From Anaerosporobacter mobilis DSM 15930 (lineage in GTDB: Bacteria > Bacillota > Clostridia > Lachnospirales > Lachnospiraceae), in the NCBI RefSeq assembly GCF_900142955.1, contig NZ_FRCP01000005.1, positions 248,001 to 312,000 on the forward strand: a stretch of DNA of 64,000 nt, read 5' to 3'. Below, one piece after another: positions 9,155-17,505 of the stretch. The notes beneath the pieces were generated by a model that saw nothing but the letters and a program-made list of their open reading frames with translations, was not told the origin of the DNA and did no database searches. Every line of letters begins with the position of its first letter. Within the stretch, counting starts at the first letter, position 1. Position numbers and translations under genes: made by a program.

Positions 9155-9286
9155 AAAAACACCAGCTCCTTTTCCATTCTTATATCTAAAACAGTTATTT
9201 ATTCTTTCATACGTTATTATAACATTCAAACATCTTTTTTATTATTGGCTTGAATATAACAATTCGTAATGTCTATAGCATAATGA

Positions 9287-9310
9287 AAGAGTGGACTTGC
9301 GCCCACTCTT
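9287..9310 (-). terminator. Hairpin between the homoserine dehydrogenase gene and rimP
   Basis: Eight-bp perfect stem (9287-9294 with 9303-9310) with an eight-base loop. The downstream T content is modest (TTTCATTAT on the minus strand). It lies about 175 bases after the homoserine dehydrogenase stop and before the rimP promoter region, so it probably insulates the two. Confidence 0.5.
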
Positions 9311-9485
9311 ATTGCAATCTTATTTCAACAACAGTTACATTGTAACATTATTCCATGGCAAAAGCAAGTACTTTATTTAAAATTAATAAAAGTGGTCTTT
9401 ACTTCATATTTAAAATTGTATTATATATATAGTATAACTAAAATTGGTACTACAATTCCAGTGTATAGTCTGCTGTTTTATTTTT

Positions 9486-10517
9486 TTACAATTCAAAAGT
9501 ATCGCCAGATAGACAATTGCATCCTATCGGTTTTATCTCCTCAAATCTATAATTACTTTGTACTACATCAATCAAATCATCAAACATAACAGATGCTGTT
9601 TCTCTTCCCCCTGCTCCTTTTCCATAGTATGCTCGCAAACCACTGTGCTTACTCTCTACAAAGATCATATTGTAATTCTCACTAACATTTTTTAGCATGC
9701 TATCGCTTTTTAAGATCTGAGGTCCAACAAAGCAATTAATATCATCTTGCATCGTTTTCTCCGCATAAAACACCTGTCTTATTATGGGTTCCTCCCGATT
9801 GGTACTTTCATCGTTTATATTCTCAATAGATACTGGATTAACATCGTTACAATCTACATCTACTTTCATACCGAGCCTTAATAATATACGCATCTTGTTA
9901 AGGGTATCAAAGCCCAGTATATCTTCGGAGGAATTGTTTTCAGCAAACCCTTTTTCTTTTGCTTGTTGCAATGCCTCGTCAAAAGTAATCTTTTTACTTT
10001 CCATAGCTGATAGGATATACGTAGAAGTTGCATTCACTATTCCATAGATCTTTGTTACTTCATCCCCTTTTGACATCTGCATTAAACTTCTACAGATTGG
10101 GATACAACCTCCTACAGAAGCTTCAAATCTTAACTGAACATTATATTGATTTGCAGCTTCGATAATCTTCGTTCCATAAACAGCTAGACACTTTTTACTA
10201 GACATAACAATATGTTTTCCATTATGTATGGCGCCCATAACGGCATCATATGTTTCTTCCATTCCTGCTCCACCCATACATTCGATACAAACTTGGACAT
10301 TTGGATTCTCTACTATCTTTGTCACATCAGTAGTGAGATAAATGTCGCTCGTATCAACATCTCTTTTCTTAGTAATATCTCTTACATATACCGACTTAGT
10401 CAAAAACTCCATACCATAAACTTCTTCTACATAATCCTTGTTTTCCTTGATATAAGATAAAACTTGTGACCCTACAATACCTAAACCAAGAAAGCCTATC
10501 CCTATTACTTTACTCAT
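9486..10517 (-). CDS. Homoserine dehydrogenase-like protein without an ACT domain
   Basis: Predicted to reduce aspartate semialdehyde to homoserine with NAD(P)H, the branch point to threonine and methionine. The N-terminal Rossmann fold has IGFLGLGIVGSQV. A VMSSKKCLAVYG segment (K111/K112, numbered from the upstream ATG) matches the position of the catalytic Lys region, and SVGGCIPICRS plus DILGFDTLNKMRILLRLG match the catalytic domain. About 343 aa; most bacterial enzymes (400-440 aa) end in an ACT regulatory domain, absent here, so feedback control by threonine may be missing. ATGs at 10526 and 10517 are both possible; AGGAAGGG fits 10517 better. Divergent from a LysR gene that may control it. 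Confidence 0.82.
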   Translation of the reverse strand: MSKVIGIGFLGLGIVGSQVLSYIKENKDYVEEVYGMEFLTKSVYVRDITKKRDVDTSDIYLTTDVTKIVENPNVQVCIECMGGAGMEETYDAVMGAIHNGKHIVMSSKKCLAVYGTKIIEAANQYNVQLRFEASVGGCIPICRSLMQMSKGDEVTKIYGIVNATSTYILSAMESKKITFDEALQQAKEKGFAENNSSEDILGFDTLNKMRILLRLGMKVDVDCNDVNPVSIENINDESTNREEPIIRQVFYAEKTMQDDINCFVGPQILKSDSMLKNVSENYNMIFVESKHSGLRAYYGKGAGGRETASVMFDDLIDVVQSNYRFEEIKPIGCNCLSGDTFEL

Positions 10518-10559
10518 ACCCTTCATCCCTTCCTAAATTAACTTGATATATTAATGAAA

Positions 10560-10581
10560 GTATAGTACCATCAAACTATAC
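10560..10581. promoter_or_regulatory. Inverted repeat, candidate LysR operator
   Basis: Seven-bp perfect arms (GTATAGT and ACTATAC) separated by eight bases, with the T-N11-A spacing typical of LysR-family binding sites. It lies in the divergent region between the homoserine dehydrogenase and LysR genes. Confidence 0.5.
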
Positions 10582-10620
10582 ATAAGTAAAATTAATACTT
10601 TTTATGATTTGGATAATTTT

Positions 10621-10638
10621 TTTTGATATCTATCAAAA
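10621..10638. promoter_or_regulatory. Second palindrome in the divergent LysR region
   Basis: Perfect eight-bp arms TTTTGATA / TATCAAAA around a two-base centre. Together with the upstream dyad it could form the recall and activation sites common in LysR control regions; no direct evidence of binding. Confidence 0.4.
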
Positions 10639-10704
10639 GTAAGTAGTTTTTCTATAGGAATTTTGTCAATTATAAAATCATCTAACTATACAAGGAGTAT
10701 GTTT

Positions 10705-11601
10705 ATGGAAATCAGAAATATTATTTCTTTTATGAAAATTGCAGAAACCAATAGTTTTTCTAAAGCCGCAACCGCTCTTGGTTACACACAATCAAATGTC
10801 ACTATGCAAATTAAGCAATTAGAATCCGAACTTGGCACTATATTATTCGATCGAATAGGAAAACAAACTACGCTTACTGAAAACGGTAGAGTATTCGCAA
10901 AGTATGCTATGGAAATATTGACATCTGTAGATAACGCAAAACTTGCCCTCACTAACAGTTTGGTTCCTTGTGGTGAAATTAAAATCGGAATCTTAGAGTC
11001 CCTATGCATTACGTATATGCCTGAAATCATCAATAGATTTCATCTAGCCTATCCTGCTGTTAACACAATTATAAAAATCGGAACTTTTGAAGAACTTTCT
11101 TTCCTTTTAAACACAAATCAAATCGATTTATTATGGACATTTGATGACCCAATTACTAATGAGAATTGGATTAAAGAGTTCGAATATCCAAATCAAATAT
11201 GTATCCTAGCAGCACCATCAAATAACATTTTATTAGAAAAGGAAGTATCCCTTGCATCATTTACTGACGAAACTTTTATCTTTACCGAAAATGATTGCAG
11301 CTATCGCAATGCGTTTCAACAACTACTTACCTCTTCTAAAATACCTTATAACACATTTATGGAAATAGGTAATACTGAAATCATCAAGAAATTTGTTGCT
11401 TCTGGATTATGTCTTTCTGTTTTACCTGAATTTACAATTCAGTCGGAATTAAGTCTTGGAACGATTCAAGTAGTACGCCTCCCTGAATTTCAACTAGTAA
11501 TGTATGGACAAGTTTTCTATCATAAAAACAAATGGATTTCGCCAGCAATGAAAGCCTTCCTAGCTGAACTGCCCCTTCATCTTAATAAGCCCTGCATATA
11601 A
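10705..11601 (+). CDS. LysR-family transcriptional regulator
   Basis: A 298-aa regulator. The N-terminal winged helix-turn-helix has the classic pattern ISFMKIAETNSFSKAATALG followed by YTQSNVTMQIKQLESELG and TLTENGRVFAKYA. The remainder is a two-lobed effector-binding domain (about residues 80-285). The frame is open from 10663, but AAGGAG at 10692-10697 is seven bases before the ATG at 10705. It is transcribed away from the homoserine dehydrogenase gene, the usual arrangement for a LysR regulator and its target, and two dyads lie between them. The effector cannot be read from the sequence. Confidence 0.92.
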   Translation: MEIRNIISFMKIAETNSFSKAATALGYTQSNVTMQIKQLESELGTILFDRIGKQTTLTENGRVFAKYAMEILTSVDNAKLALTNSLVPCGEIKIGILESLCITYMPEIINRFHLAYPAVNTIIKIGTFEELSFLLNTNQIDLLWTFDDPITNENWIKEFEYPNQICILAAPSNNILLEKEVSLASFTDETFIFTENDCSYRNAFQQLLTSSKIPYNTFMEIGNTEIIKKFVASGLCLSVLPEFTIQSELSLGTIQVVRLPEFQLVMYGQVFYHKNKWISPAMKAFLAELPLHLNKPCI

Positions 11602-11733
11602 CGTTATCCATTTATTCCTCATAATTATATAATGAGTTGAATCTCGTATTTACACACTTAATTTTACTATGGATTATATGACAAGCTATGTCCTATTGAA
11701 AAAATTGGATATCTGTTATTAAATATCTAATTC

Positions 11734-12285
11734 CTATTTCAATAATACATATGAATAATCCTTTTCTACCGTACCATTTATAGTTTTATACTCTCCTTCA
11801 CCGTAAAACTTGAAACCACTTTTTTCAATTACTCGCTTTGATTGCTCATTCCATACAAAATGTCCTACCGTAAGGAAATCAAATGCTAGATCCTCGAAAC
11901 AATACGACACAACTCTATGTACAGCCTCTGGTATCAAGCCTCTTCCCCAATAGGACTTGCTAAGAACATACCCTAGTTCACGACCTTTTTTGTTGACAAA
12001 ATTATCAGTGAACTTATTTTCATTGTATTCTTCTATTCCTAACGAACCAATAACCTTACCATTTTCTTTCAGCTCTAAAGCAAACGTTTTCTTTTCCTTG
12101 ATAAATAAATTTATTATTTCTCTGGATTCCTCTTTAACTTCATGTGGTATCCAACCAGCCATCTGTCCCACGCCATCTACAGATGCATATTCATAAAAAT
12201 CATCTACATCTGTAATTCTCCATGGTCGTAAATACAAACGTGGAGTTTCTAAAATAGTTTCTGATAAATCAACTTTCGCATTCAT
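11734..12285 (-). CDS. GNAT-family N-acetyltransferase, RimJ/RimL type
   Basis: A 183-aa acetyltransferase of the RimJ/RimL group, which acetylates protein N-termini or small amines. It starts in the usual way (ETPRLYLRPWRITDVDDFYEYAS) and has the ELGYVLSKSYWGRGLIPEAVHRVVSYCF segment holding the acetyl-CoA pyrophosphate loop (W-G-R-G-L), then EKSGFKFYGEGEYK near the end. The ATG at 12285 has a perfect GGAGGTGAT site; the open frame upstream begins with TTG inside that site and is rejected. Substrate unknown. It is convergent with the LysR gene. Confidence 0.9.
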   Translation of the reverse strand: MNAKVDLSETILETPRLYLRPWRITDVDDFYEYASVDGVGQMAGWIPHEVKEESREIINLFIKEKKTFALELKENGKVIGSLGIEEYNENKFTDNFVNKKGRELGYVLSKSYWGRGLIPEAVHRVVSYCFEDLAFDFLTVGHFVWNEQSKRVIEKSGFKFYGEGEYKTINGTVEKDYSYVLLK

Positions 12286-12520
12286 AGCATCACCTCCCAA
12301 ATTGATTACTTAAATAATACGATAATCCCCCTTTTATTTTAAGCCTTTTCTAAAATATTAATCATCCTCTCCTCAAACCGTTCACACAAAAAACATATTT
12401 CATTCACATTATACACACAATTCGAGTCTATTCTTTACAGTTGTAAAACAAAACACCAAGCCGAATAACTCTAACAATGAGAATACTCGACTAATTCTAA
12501 ATTTTGAAAGGAGAACTCTT

Positions 12521-13057
12521 ATGAGAAATTCTAAATTCACAAAAAAAATATTCGTTTTAGGTGTATCAGCTACACTTGTCGCAGGTACTATGGTAGGTTG
12601 TAGTAGTAACAAACCAAATAATAATGCTACTTCTAATACAACGAACTCTACTACCAACGATACAAGCACTACTAATACAACTACAAATGGCAGTACTAAC
12701 GACACTTCTACAGATACCGCTTCCAGCGATACTACCAGTACAACAAACACTGCAGAATCAACAGACACTACAACGTCAACTGATGAAGCTGCTACGGAAG
12801 CTCAATATGTAAAAGTTCAAAGCTTCGATGGAACTACTGTAACTGCATTAAAAGGTGAACTTCCATCTGATGCTACAACTTTTACCGTAGGAACAGAAAC
12901 AGTTACTTTCAAAGTAACAGATACAACTACAATTTCGGTAGAATCTGCAAACGGTACAACTACTGGAACATCAGATCAAATTACTTCAGACTCTATTCTT
13001 GAAATTTCTTTAGATGCTAACAACAATGCAACTGCTGTTATTGTTAAAAATCTATAA
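12521..13057 (+). CDS. Thr/Asn/Ser-rich lipoprotein of unknown function
   Basis: A 178-aa exported protein. A positively charged N-terminus and hydrophobic stretch end in the lipobox TMVGC, with the lipidated Cys near residue 27. Residues 28-90 are a low-complexity linker of Thr, Asn, Ser and Asp, probably a flexible or glycosylated cell-wall spacer. A compact C-terminal domain of about 80 residues follows (VKVQSFDGTTVTALKGELP onwards) with alternating beta-like Val/Thr pattern. No family was recognised. AAAGGAG at 12507-12513 supports the ATG. Flanked by GNAT genes on the opposite strand and followed by a strong terminator, so it is a single-gene unit. Confidence 0.85.
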   Translation: MRNSKFTKKIFVLGVSATLVAGTMVGCSSNKPNNNATSNTTNSTTNDTSTTNTTTNGSTNDTSTDTASSDTTSTTNTAESTDTTTSTDEAATEAQYVKVQSFDGTTVTALKGELPSDATTFTVGTETVTFKVTDTTTISVESANGTTTGTSDQITSDSILEISLDANNNATAVIVKNL

Positions 13058-13101
13058 TGTACAGTATTAAGGTGAGTTTCAACTCTAGAACGCTTTAACA
13101 A

Positions 13102-13152
13102 AAGAGTTTGTTGTAAAATATGCGAAAATAGCGTATTTTACAACAAACTCTT
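13102..13152. terminator. Very long perfect hairpin between convergent genes
   Basis: Nineteen-bp perfect stem (13102-13120 with 13134-13152), extendable by three more pairs including one G-T, leaving a short AT-rich loop. It separates the lipoprotein gene from the convergent GNAT gene and would act in both directions. Confidence 0.8.
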
Positions 13153-13158
13153 ATTCTA

Positions 13159-13593
13159 TTATAACCATTGAATAAACGCCGTTTTATCCTTCTTATTGTA
13201 TCCAGCTTCCTCATAGAACTTAAGTGTACTCTCCTCTTTTGCCCCAGTCAGAAGCATTAACTTATAGCAATTCTCTTTTATTGCAATTTCTTTTGCATAA
13301 TGTAGGCAGTCTGTAGCTAATCCCCTTTTACGATACGATATATCCGTTATTACATTTTCCACAAACGCATAGGGTTGTTGATTATGTGTTAAATTGGGAA
13401 CAATTACACATACACAAGAAGAAACGATTCTCCCATCTTCCTCCGCAACTATGATGTGATGATCTTTATCATCCAATATTTTGTTCCACAGTTCATTAAT
13501 GTCTTCCGATTCTTCAGGCATCGGATTATCATGTAATTGCATATAAAGTCTCATTAATCCAGTATAATCATCATTATTGATTTCCCTAATCAT
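13159..13593 (-). CDS. GNAT-family N-acetyltransferase
   Basis: A 144-aa acetyl-CoA-dependent acetyltransferase. It starts MIREINNDDYTGLMRLYMQL. Motif A is at about residues 84-105: the beta-strand AFVENVITDISYRKRG followed by LATDCLHYAK, with the R-K-R-G-L-A pyrophosphate loop. It ends with KFYEEAGYNKKDKTAF. A GGGGGGA site lies four to five bases before the ATG. The substrate cannot be inferred. It precedes the long hairpin at 13102-13152 and follows the DUF5131 gene by 39 bases on the same strand, so the two may be co-transcribed. Confidence 0.9.
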   Translation of the reverse strand: MIREINNDDYTGLMRLYMQLHDNPMPEESEDINELWNKILDDKDHHIIVAEEDGRIVSSCVCVIVPNLTHNQQPYAFVENVITDISYRKRGLATDCLHYAKEIAIKENCYKLMLLTGAKEESTLKFYEEAGYNKKDKTAFIQWL

Positions 13594-13632
13594 ACAATCC
13601 CCCCTAATCTTTACAACAAGCTACCCCAATTT

Positions 13633-14340
13633 TTACAAATTAATCATTGCTTTTCTCGCTTGACTACATAAGTCTTTTGTAGCCAAGGTGTATTCTTTAT
13701 TATCCTTAATAAAATGAGTCCCACATTGTCTAAAATCAAAGTGAGTATTCTTTCTTAAACATTGATTTCTCAGGTCAAGTACCCAATCATAATTCAGAGG
13801 ACGTGCATTTCGATCCGATTCCCCACCTACTACTACCAGTTCAATTCCCTCCAGATACTTTTCAATATCAATTTGTTCTAGTAAGGGCTGACAGACAATA
13901 TTCTTATGTTTGATTGGCATGTCCGAAAATAGTGACAATCTGCAGTCTGCCATATCTTGATTTTCTACTGTACAACCAACGGTTACATTTTCATAACCAT
14001 CATTCCAATCATCTGGAATACATTGCATGAATCTCTCAATTCTTTTTGTTAGGAACATAAAATGCAAATCAGAACGTTCTTTTATTATATTCCAACACTC
14101 AGTACGCCATACATCAGCCTCTTCTAATAAAAAATCAGTAGAAAAGCATAAAAATACCAATTGTCCAGATTTCATTTTATATTCACCGGATTTCTTCTTT
14201 TCAATTGGAGCATAGAATTTGTCTGAACGAATTATCTCATTGGTGTCAATACCTCTCTTTAAATCACCTTTATGTATATAACAATATTTACACCCTTCAC
14301 TGTATTTATGACAACCACGCCAAGGTCTCCACATAGCCAT
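13633..14340 (-). CDS. DUF5131 (phage Gp37/Gp68-like) family protein
   Basis: A 235-aa protein with the family N-terminus WRPWRGCHKYSEGCKYCYIH, in which three Cys (residues 10, 17 and 20) are spaced like a radical-SAM iron-sulphur site. Later conserved parts are FLCFSTDFLLEEADVW, FMFLTKRIERFM, VTVGCTVENQDMADCRL and VVVGGESDRNARPL. This family occurs in phages and bacterial genomes and has no settled function; a radical-SAM-like iron-sulphur protein is the usual suggestion. The ATG is preceded by a GGGGGGAG-type site. Its phage association and the nearby gene remnant suggest acquired DNA. Confidence 0.85.
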   Translation of the reverse strand: MAMWRPWRGCHKYSEGCKYCYIHKGDLKRGIDTNEIIRSDKFYAPIEKKKSGEYKMKSGQLVFLCFSTDFLLEEADVWRTECWNIIKERSDLHFMFLTKRIERFMQCIPDDWNDGYENVTVGCTVENQDMADCRLSLFSDMPIKHKNIVCQPLLEQIDIEKYLEGIELVVVGGESDRNARPLNYDWVLDLRNQCLRKNTHFDFRQCGTHFIKDNKEYTLATKDLCSQARKAMINL

Positions 14341-14393
14341 AGGACTCCCCCCCTATTATCAATTTTATTTTCACTTGAAACTGAATATAAATA

Positions 14394-14492
14394 TTAATTT
14401 TTACGTAATACAAATGAATATCCTTTTTCCACCATCTCCAATATAGTATCAAACTCTCGTTCCAAAGCCCCTGCGGCTTTAATACCCTTCAC
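14394..14492 (-). pseudogene. Possible 3' remnant of a lost gene
   Basis: A 32-codon open stretch directly after an in-frame stop, with coding-like composition (includes KGIKAAGALEREFDTILEMV and GYSFVL) but no ribosome binding site. It reads as the tail of a larger alpha/beta protein whose 5' part is missing. Family not recognised. Confidence 0.35.
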
Positions 14493-14580
14493 CTAACCAA
14501 CAGAGATAATTCTAATTCATTCTATCATTTCCAATATTTACTTACAAGATATTTATTGTTATCTACTTCCATTTTCTCAC

Positions 14581-14620
14581 AAAAAGAAACTACCAACTCT
14601 AATTAATAGTTCGTAGTTTC
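14581..14620 (-). terminator. Terminator of the MerR gene; member of a dispersed terminator repeat
   Basis: Stem GAAACTAC / GTAGTTTC (14586-14593 with 14613-14620) with further inner pairing, followed on the minus strand by TTTTTGTG. Stem and loop are nearly identical to terminators at 43481-43520 and 44884-44922. Confidence 0.85.
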
Positions 14621-14632
14621 TCGTTTGTCTAT

Positions 14633-15481
14633 TTATTCTAAGTAGAATTGTGCCACTGCACTAGCAAAGAAATCTGCAGTACCAACGCCATATTGGGTAT
14701 CTAATGAAGCTTTCATCTTCTCATCTTTTTTATAAGCGTCTGCTAGTTCTAATATCAAAACCTTCGCATCATTTAATTGATATAATTGCTTTGATACAAA
14801 GTCGTATTCGCCGATAATTGCTTTTACCTCGAAGGAAGATGTGTCTGACCCACGATTATCTGACAATTTCTTCATGATAGCATCCATTCGTTTTTGATAT
14901 GCTTCCATAACTTTTGAATTAATCGAATTATTTGCTGTCTTTAATGCACTTTCCTTGTCGCCATACCACTCTACTACTTTTTCAAAATTCTTCTGTGTCT
15001 TTTCGCTAGAGGCATTCTCCATATAGTACTCTTTGAATTGCTCCATACTGCCATACTTCACAATAAATACCTCTTTTTGTTTCTCCGACAAATTAGATAT
15101 TATAGTCTGAAACAACTCCTCAATCTCAGCCTTATTAAACACTGTAAAATCCATCTTGTTCTCTCCTTTCAGAATATCATCGATATTGGAAATGAGACGA
15201 TTTAATCTGTCCCGTTTCAGTTCAATCATTGCTTTCTGACTTCTTAAAATTGACTCTTTATCAAAATTAGGAGAAAACATAATAGATTTGATTTCCCTTA
15301 AAGGTATATCAAATTCTCTAAAAAACAAAATTTGTTGTAATGTTTCTAATGCTTTATCGTCATAAAGTCGGTATCCCACTTCACTACATTTCGTTGGTTT
15401 TAGAAGACCAATTTCATCATAATAATGGAGTGTGCGTACACTAATACCTGTCAACTTAGCTACATCCTTTACTGTTTTCAT
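14633..15481 (-). CDS. MerR-family regulator with TipAS antibiotic-recognition domain
   Basis: A 282-aa activator of the TipAL type. The N-terminal MerR helix-turn-helix reads KTVKDVAKLTGISVRTLHYY followed by DEIGLLKPTKCSEVGYRLYD. A dimerisation helix follows (about 75-105), then a TipAS domain (about 125-280), which in TipAL binds thiopeptide antibiotics. GGAGG lies just before the ATG. Its promoter (15510-15540) has the 19-bp spacer and dyad that MerR proteins untwist, so it probably activates its own transcription. No export or modification gene is directly linked; the DUF5131 and GNAT genes downstream are separated by the terminator. Confidence 0.92.
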   Translation of the reverse strand: MKTVKDVAKLTGISVRTLHYYDEIGLLKPTKCSEVGYRLYDDKALETLQQILFFREFDIPLREIKSIMFSPNFDKESILRSQKAMIELKRDRLNRLISNIDDILKGENKMDFTVFNKAEIEELFQTIISNLSEKQKEVFIVKYGSMEQFKEYYMENASSEKTQKNFEKVVEWYGDKESALKTANNSINSKVMEAYQKRMDAIMKKLSDNRGSDTSSFEVKAIIGEYDFVSKQLYQLNDAKVLILELADAYKKDEKMKASLDTQYGVGTADFFASAVAQFYLE

Positions 15482-15509
15482 TATATGACCTCCTGCTCTT
15501 GATAAAACC

Positions 15510-15540
15510 AGCTTAACCTATGACGTTCCGTGAGTGTCAA
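15510..15540 (-). promoter_or_regulatory. MerR-type autoregulated promoter with 19-bp spacer
   Basis: TTGACA (15535-15540) and TAAGCT (15510-15515) are separated by 19 bases, the hallmark of MerR-activated promoters. The spacer contains an ACG/CGT-rich partial dyad. It lies 29 bases upstream of the MerR start. Confidence 0.75.
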
Positions 15541-15560
15541 GAGATTTTGCACAAATAAAC

Positions 15561-15590
15561 AAAAAAGCCTAAGGAAAAACCTTAGACTCT
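15561..15590 (-). terminator. Terminator of tRNA-Glu
   Basis: Stem CTAAGG / CCTTAG (15569-15574 with 15580-15585, extended by flanking pairs), then a run of six T and TGTTT on the minus strand, 22 bases after the tRNA. Confidence 0.85.
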
Positions 15591-15611
15591 TTCACATTCC
15601 ATATTCATTAA

Positions 15612-15683
15612 CAGCTCGTACGGGAATCGAACCCGTGTTTCCGCCGTGAGAGGGCGGCGTCTTGACCTCTTGACCAACGAGCC
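15612..15683 (-). tRNA. tRNA-Glu (anticodon CTC)
   Basis: A full cloverleaf can be drawn on the minus strand: acceptor GGCTCGT with ACGAGCT (first pair G-U), D arm, anticodon stem CCGCC / GGCGG around the loop CTCTCAC (anticodon CTC, reads GAG), and T arm ACGGG / CCCGT around TTCGATT. The discriminator base is G, as in other tRNA-Glu. CCA is not encoded. It is a single-gene unit with its own promoter and terminator. Confidence 0.95.
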
Positions 15684-15697
15684 TTACAACGAAGTTA

Positions 15698-15726
15698 ATG
15701 ATACCATAGAATATTTTCTTTTGCAA
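15698..15726 (-). promoter_or_regulatory. Promoter of tRNA-Glu
   Basis: TTGCAA (15721-15726) and TATCAT (15698-15703) with a 17-base spacer, placing the start a few bases before the tRNA 5' end at 15683. Confidence 0.75.
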
Positions 15727-15814
15727 GTATTTTTTTGAATATTTTTAAAAAATCTGAATATTTTTAATTCGTTTCCATATACTTATAAATTCTTTTTATT
15801 ATTACCATTTCAAC

Positions 15815-17248
15815 TTACCAATCTAGTCTCTTTTTCTTTAATAGCAATACTCTTCGAACAGAATCCTCGATTCTTGCTTCACTAATCTCGCCGTTCTTAA
15901 CTGACTTCAACAAACTGTTGTAAGACTTGCGAAAATCTGCCGGCATTAGAATGAGATCACAACCTGCTTTTACTGCTGCCGTGGTTGATTGTTCAATCGT
16001 ATAATTCTTGCTTATTGCCCCCATATTCATAGCATCTGTAATAATAACACCATCGTATCCTAACTTCTTACGCAAGATATCTGTAACCATTACTTTTGAT
16101 AATGAACTTGGTGTATTATCTCCTATAACTTTTGGTACAGATATATGTCCAACCATAATAAGATCAATCCCATTCTTAATTCCATCAATAAAAGGTACAA
16201 GATCTGCCTTTTCTAATTGCTCATATGTTTTGTTGGTATATGCAAATCCTTTATGAGAATCTCCTTCTGTAGCCCCGTGCCCTGGGAAATGCTTATAGGT
16301 AGCATACAAACCTGCATCATTAAGCCCCTGCGTGTACGCACCTGCATATTCAACTACTTTCTTTGGTGATGAACCAAAGGAACGATTCTTTACTACTGTG
16401 TTTTTCTTATTCGTTAACACGTCAGAATCGGGTGCAAAATCTAGGTTAAAACCATATTTGCTTAGATATTGACCAATCGTATTACCAATCTTATACGCCT
16501 CTTCTTTTGATGCTACTGTTGATAAGTTATCGAATTTGGTTGCTTTAAAATTTGGATTATTACCAATTCTAGTTACTTCTCCACCTTCTTCATCAATTCC
16601 AAGGAACATCGGTATTCCATTGTTTACTGTTGCGTATTGCTGCGTATTCGTAAGCAATTTTATGAGTTGGCTCTCACTTTTAATATTCCCCGAGAAATAA
16701 ATAACTCCTGCTACATGATACTTATCTATCGCATTCTTCGTTTTCGTACCTGCTACTGTTACATTATTATAATTGGTTAATTCTTCAGGTGAAACGATGA
16801 ACATTTGACATAATTTTTCTTCCAAAGTCATATTCTTAATTATTTCGTTCACTTCTTTTAGTTGTTGTTGTTCCTTCTTCGTTACCTTCATTTCTGCTAG
16901 TTTATCTTCCTCACCATTACTATCAGCAACTACATTTGCACCTCCTGTACTTTCTGTAGCATCAGGCGTTGTTTGTTCCGTTTCTTCAACGTCATTCGAA
17001 ATAGTATCCTTAGATATCCCTAACGAATCCTTCTTCGTTTTCATTGATTCTTGTTCCTTCTGCTTGATGGAGGCAGCTAGTACTTCCATACCATTTTCTT
17101 TACCATATTTACTATTATCAGAAGCCCCTTTATATTCCCCTAATAGAATTAATGCGAATCCAACCGCAAAAACCTCCACTAATACTATGTACAGATATCG
17201 TTTTATGTTCTTCTTATAGTTATCTTCTTTATCTTTCTCTTTATTCAT
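15815..17248 (-). CDS. Membrane-anchored GH3 beta-N-acetylhexosaminidase (NagZ-like)
   Basis: Predicted to remove terminal beta-N-acetylhexosamine, probably from peptidoglycan fragments, outside the membrane. A basic N-terminus precedes one membrane helix (about residues 17-39), then a charged linker of about 95 residues, then the GH3 barrel. Family motifs seen are GIDEEGGEVTRI, YKHFPGHGATEGDSHKG (the general-acid His loop) and VIITDAMNMGAI, with the nucleophile Asp in the last. About 477 aa; soluble NagZ enzymes are near 340 aa, so the anchor and linker are extra. The ATG at 17248 with an upstream GAGAGG is preferred over a TTG at 17272. It lies alone. Confidence 0.88.
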   Translation of the reverse strand: MNKEKDKEDNYKKNIKRYLYIVLVEVFAVGFALILLGEYKGASDNSKYGKENGMEVLAASIKQKEQESMKTKKDSLGISKDTISNDVEETEQTTPDATESTGGANVVADSNGEEDKLAEMKVTKKEQQQLKEVNEIIKNMTLEEKLCQMFIVSPEELTNYNNVTVAGTKTKNAIDKYHVAGVIYFSGNIKSESQLIKLLTNTQQYATVNNGIPMFLGIDEEGGEVTRIGNNPNFKATKFDNLSTVASKEEAYKIGNTIGQYLSKYGFNLDFAPDSDVLTNKKNTVVKNRSFGSSPKKVVEYAGAYTQGLNDAGLYATYKHFPGHGATEGDSHKGFAYTNKTYEQLEKADLVPFIDGIKNGIDLIMVGHISVPKVIGDNTPSSLSKVMVTDILRKKLGYDGVIITDAMNMGAISKNYTIEQSTTAAVKAGCDLILMPADFRKSYNSLLKSVKNGEISEARIEDSVRRVLLLKKKRLDW

Positions 17249-17407
17249 AATCTCATTTTCCTCTCTTAACAATCGTACACTTTATGTTGTTAACATAGTT
17301 AACATAATTTATCAACTTATATATAAAGTAACCTATTTCAATGTTTTTGTCAATATTTGGTATTTTATTATCGGATTATTTCTTCTACAATACTCTACCT
17401 ACAGAGT

Positions 17408-17448
17408 AAAAAAAGGATTGAACCCTGTTCCGTACAGCATTCAATCCT
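17408..17448 (-). terminator. Terminator of the DegV gene
   Basis: Nine-bp stem AGGATTGAA / TTCAATCCT (17414-17422 with 17440-17448) with inner pairing, followed by TTTTTTACTC on the minus strand. Confidence 0.85.
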
Positions 17449-17505
17449 AATTAATTGTCTGAATTTTATTGTTTACTCTGATCAAAACATATTATTCCGA
17501 TACGA

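Noticed and set aside
12440..12475. Sigma-28 type promoter upstream of the lipoprotein (TAAA and GCCGAATA)
   Set aside because: The spacing is about 12 bases instead of 14-16 and the -10 match is imperfect.
12409..12768. 119-codon minus-strand open frame over the lipoprotein gene
   Set aside because: It is the antisense shadow of the Thr-rich codons of the lipoprotein, which has a signal peptide, a lipobox and a proper ribosome binding site.
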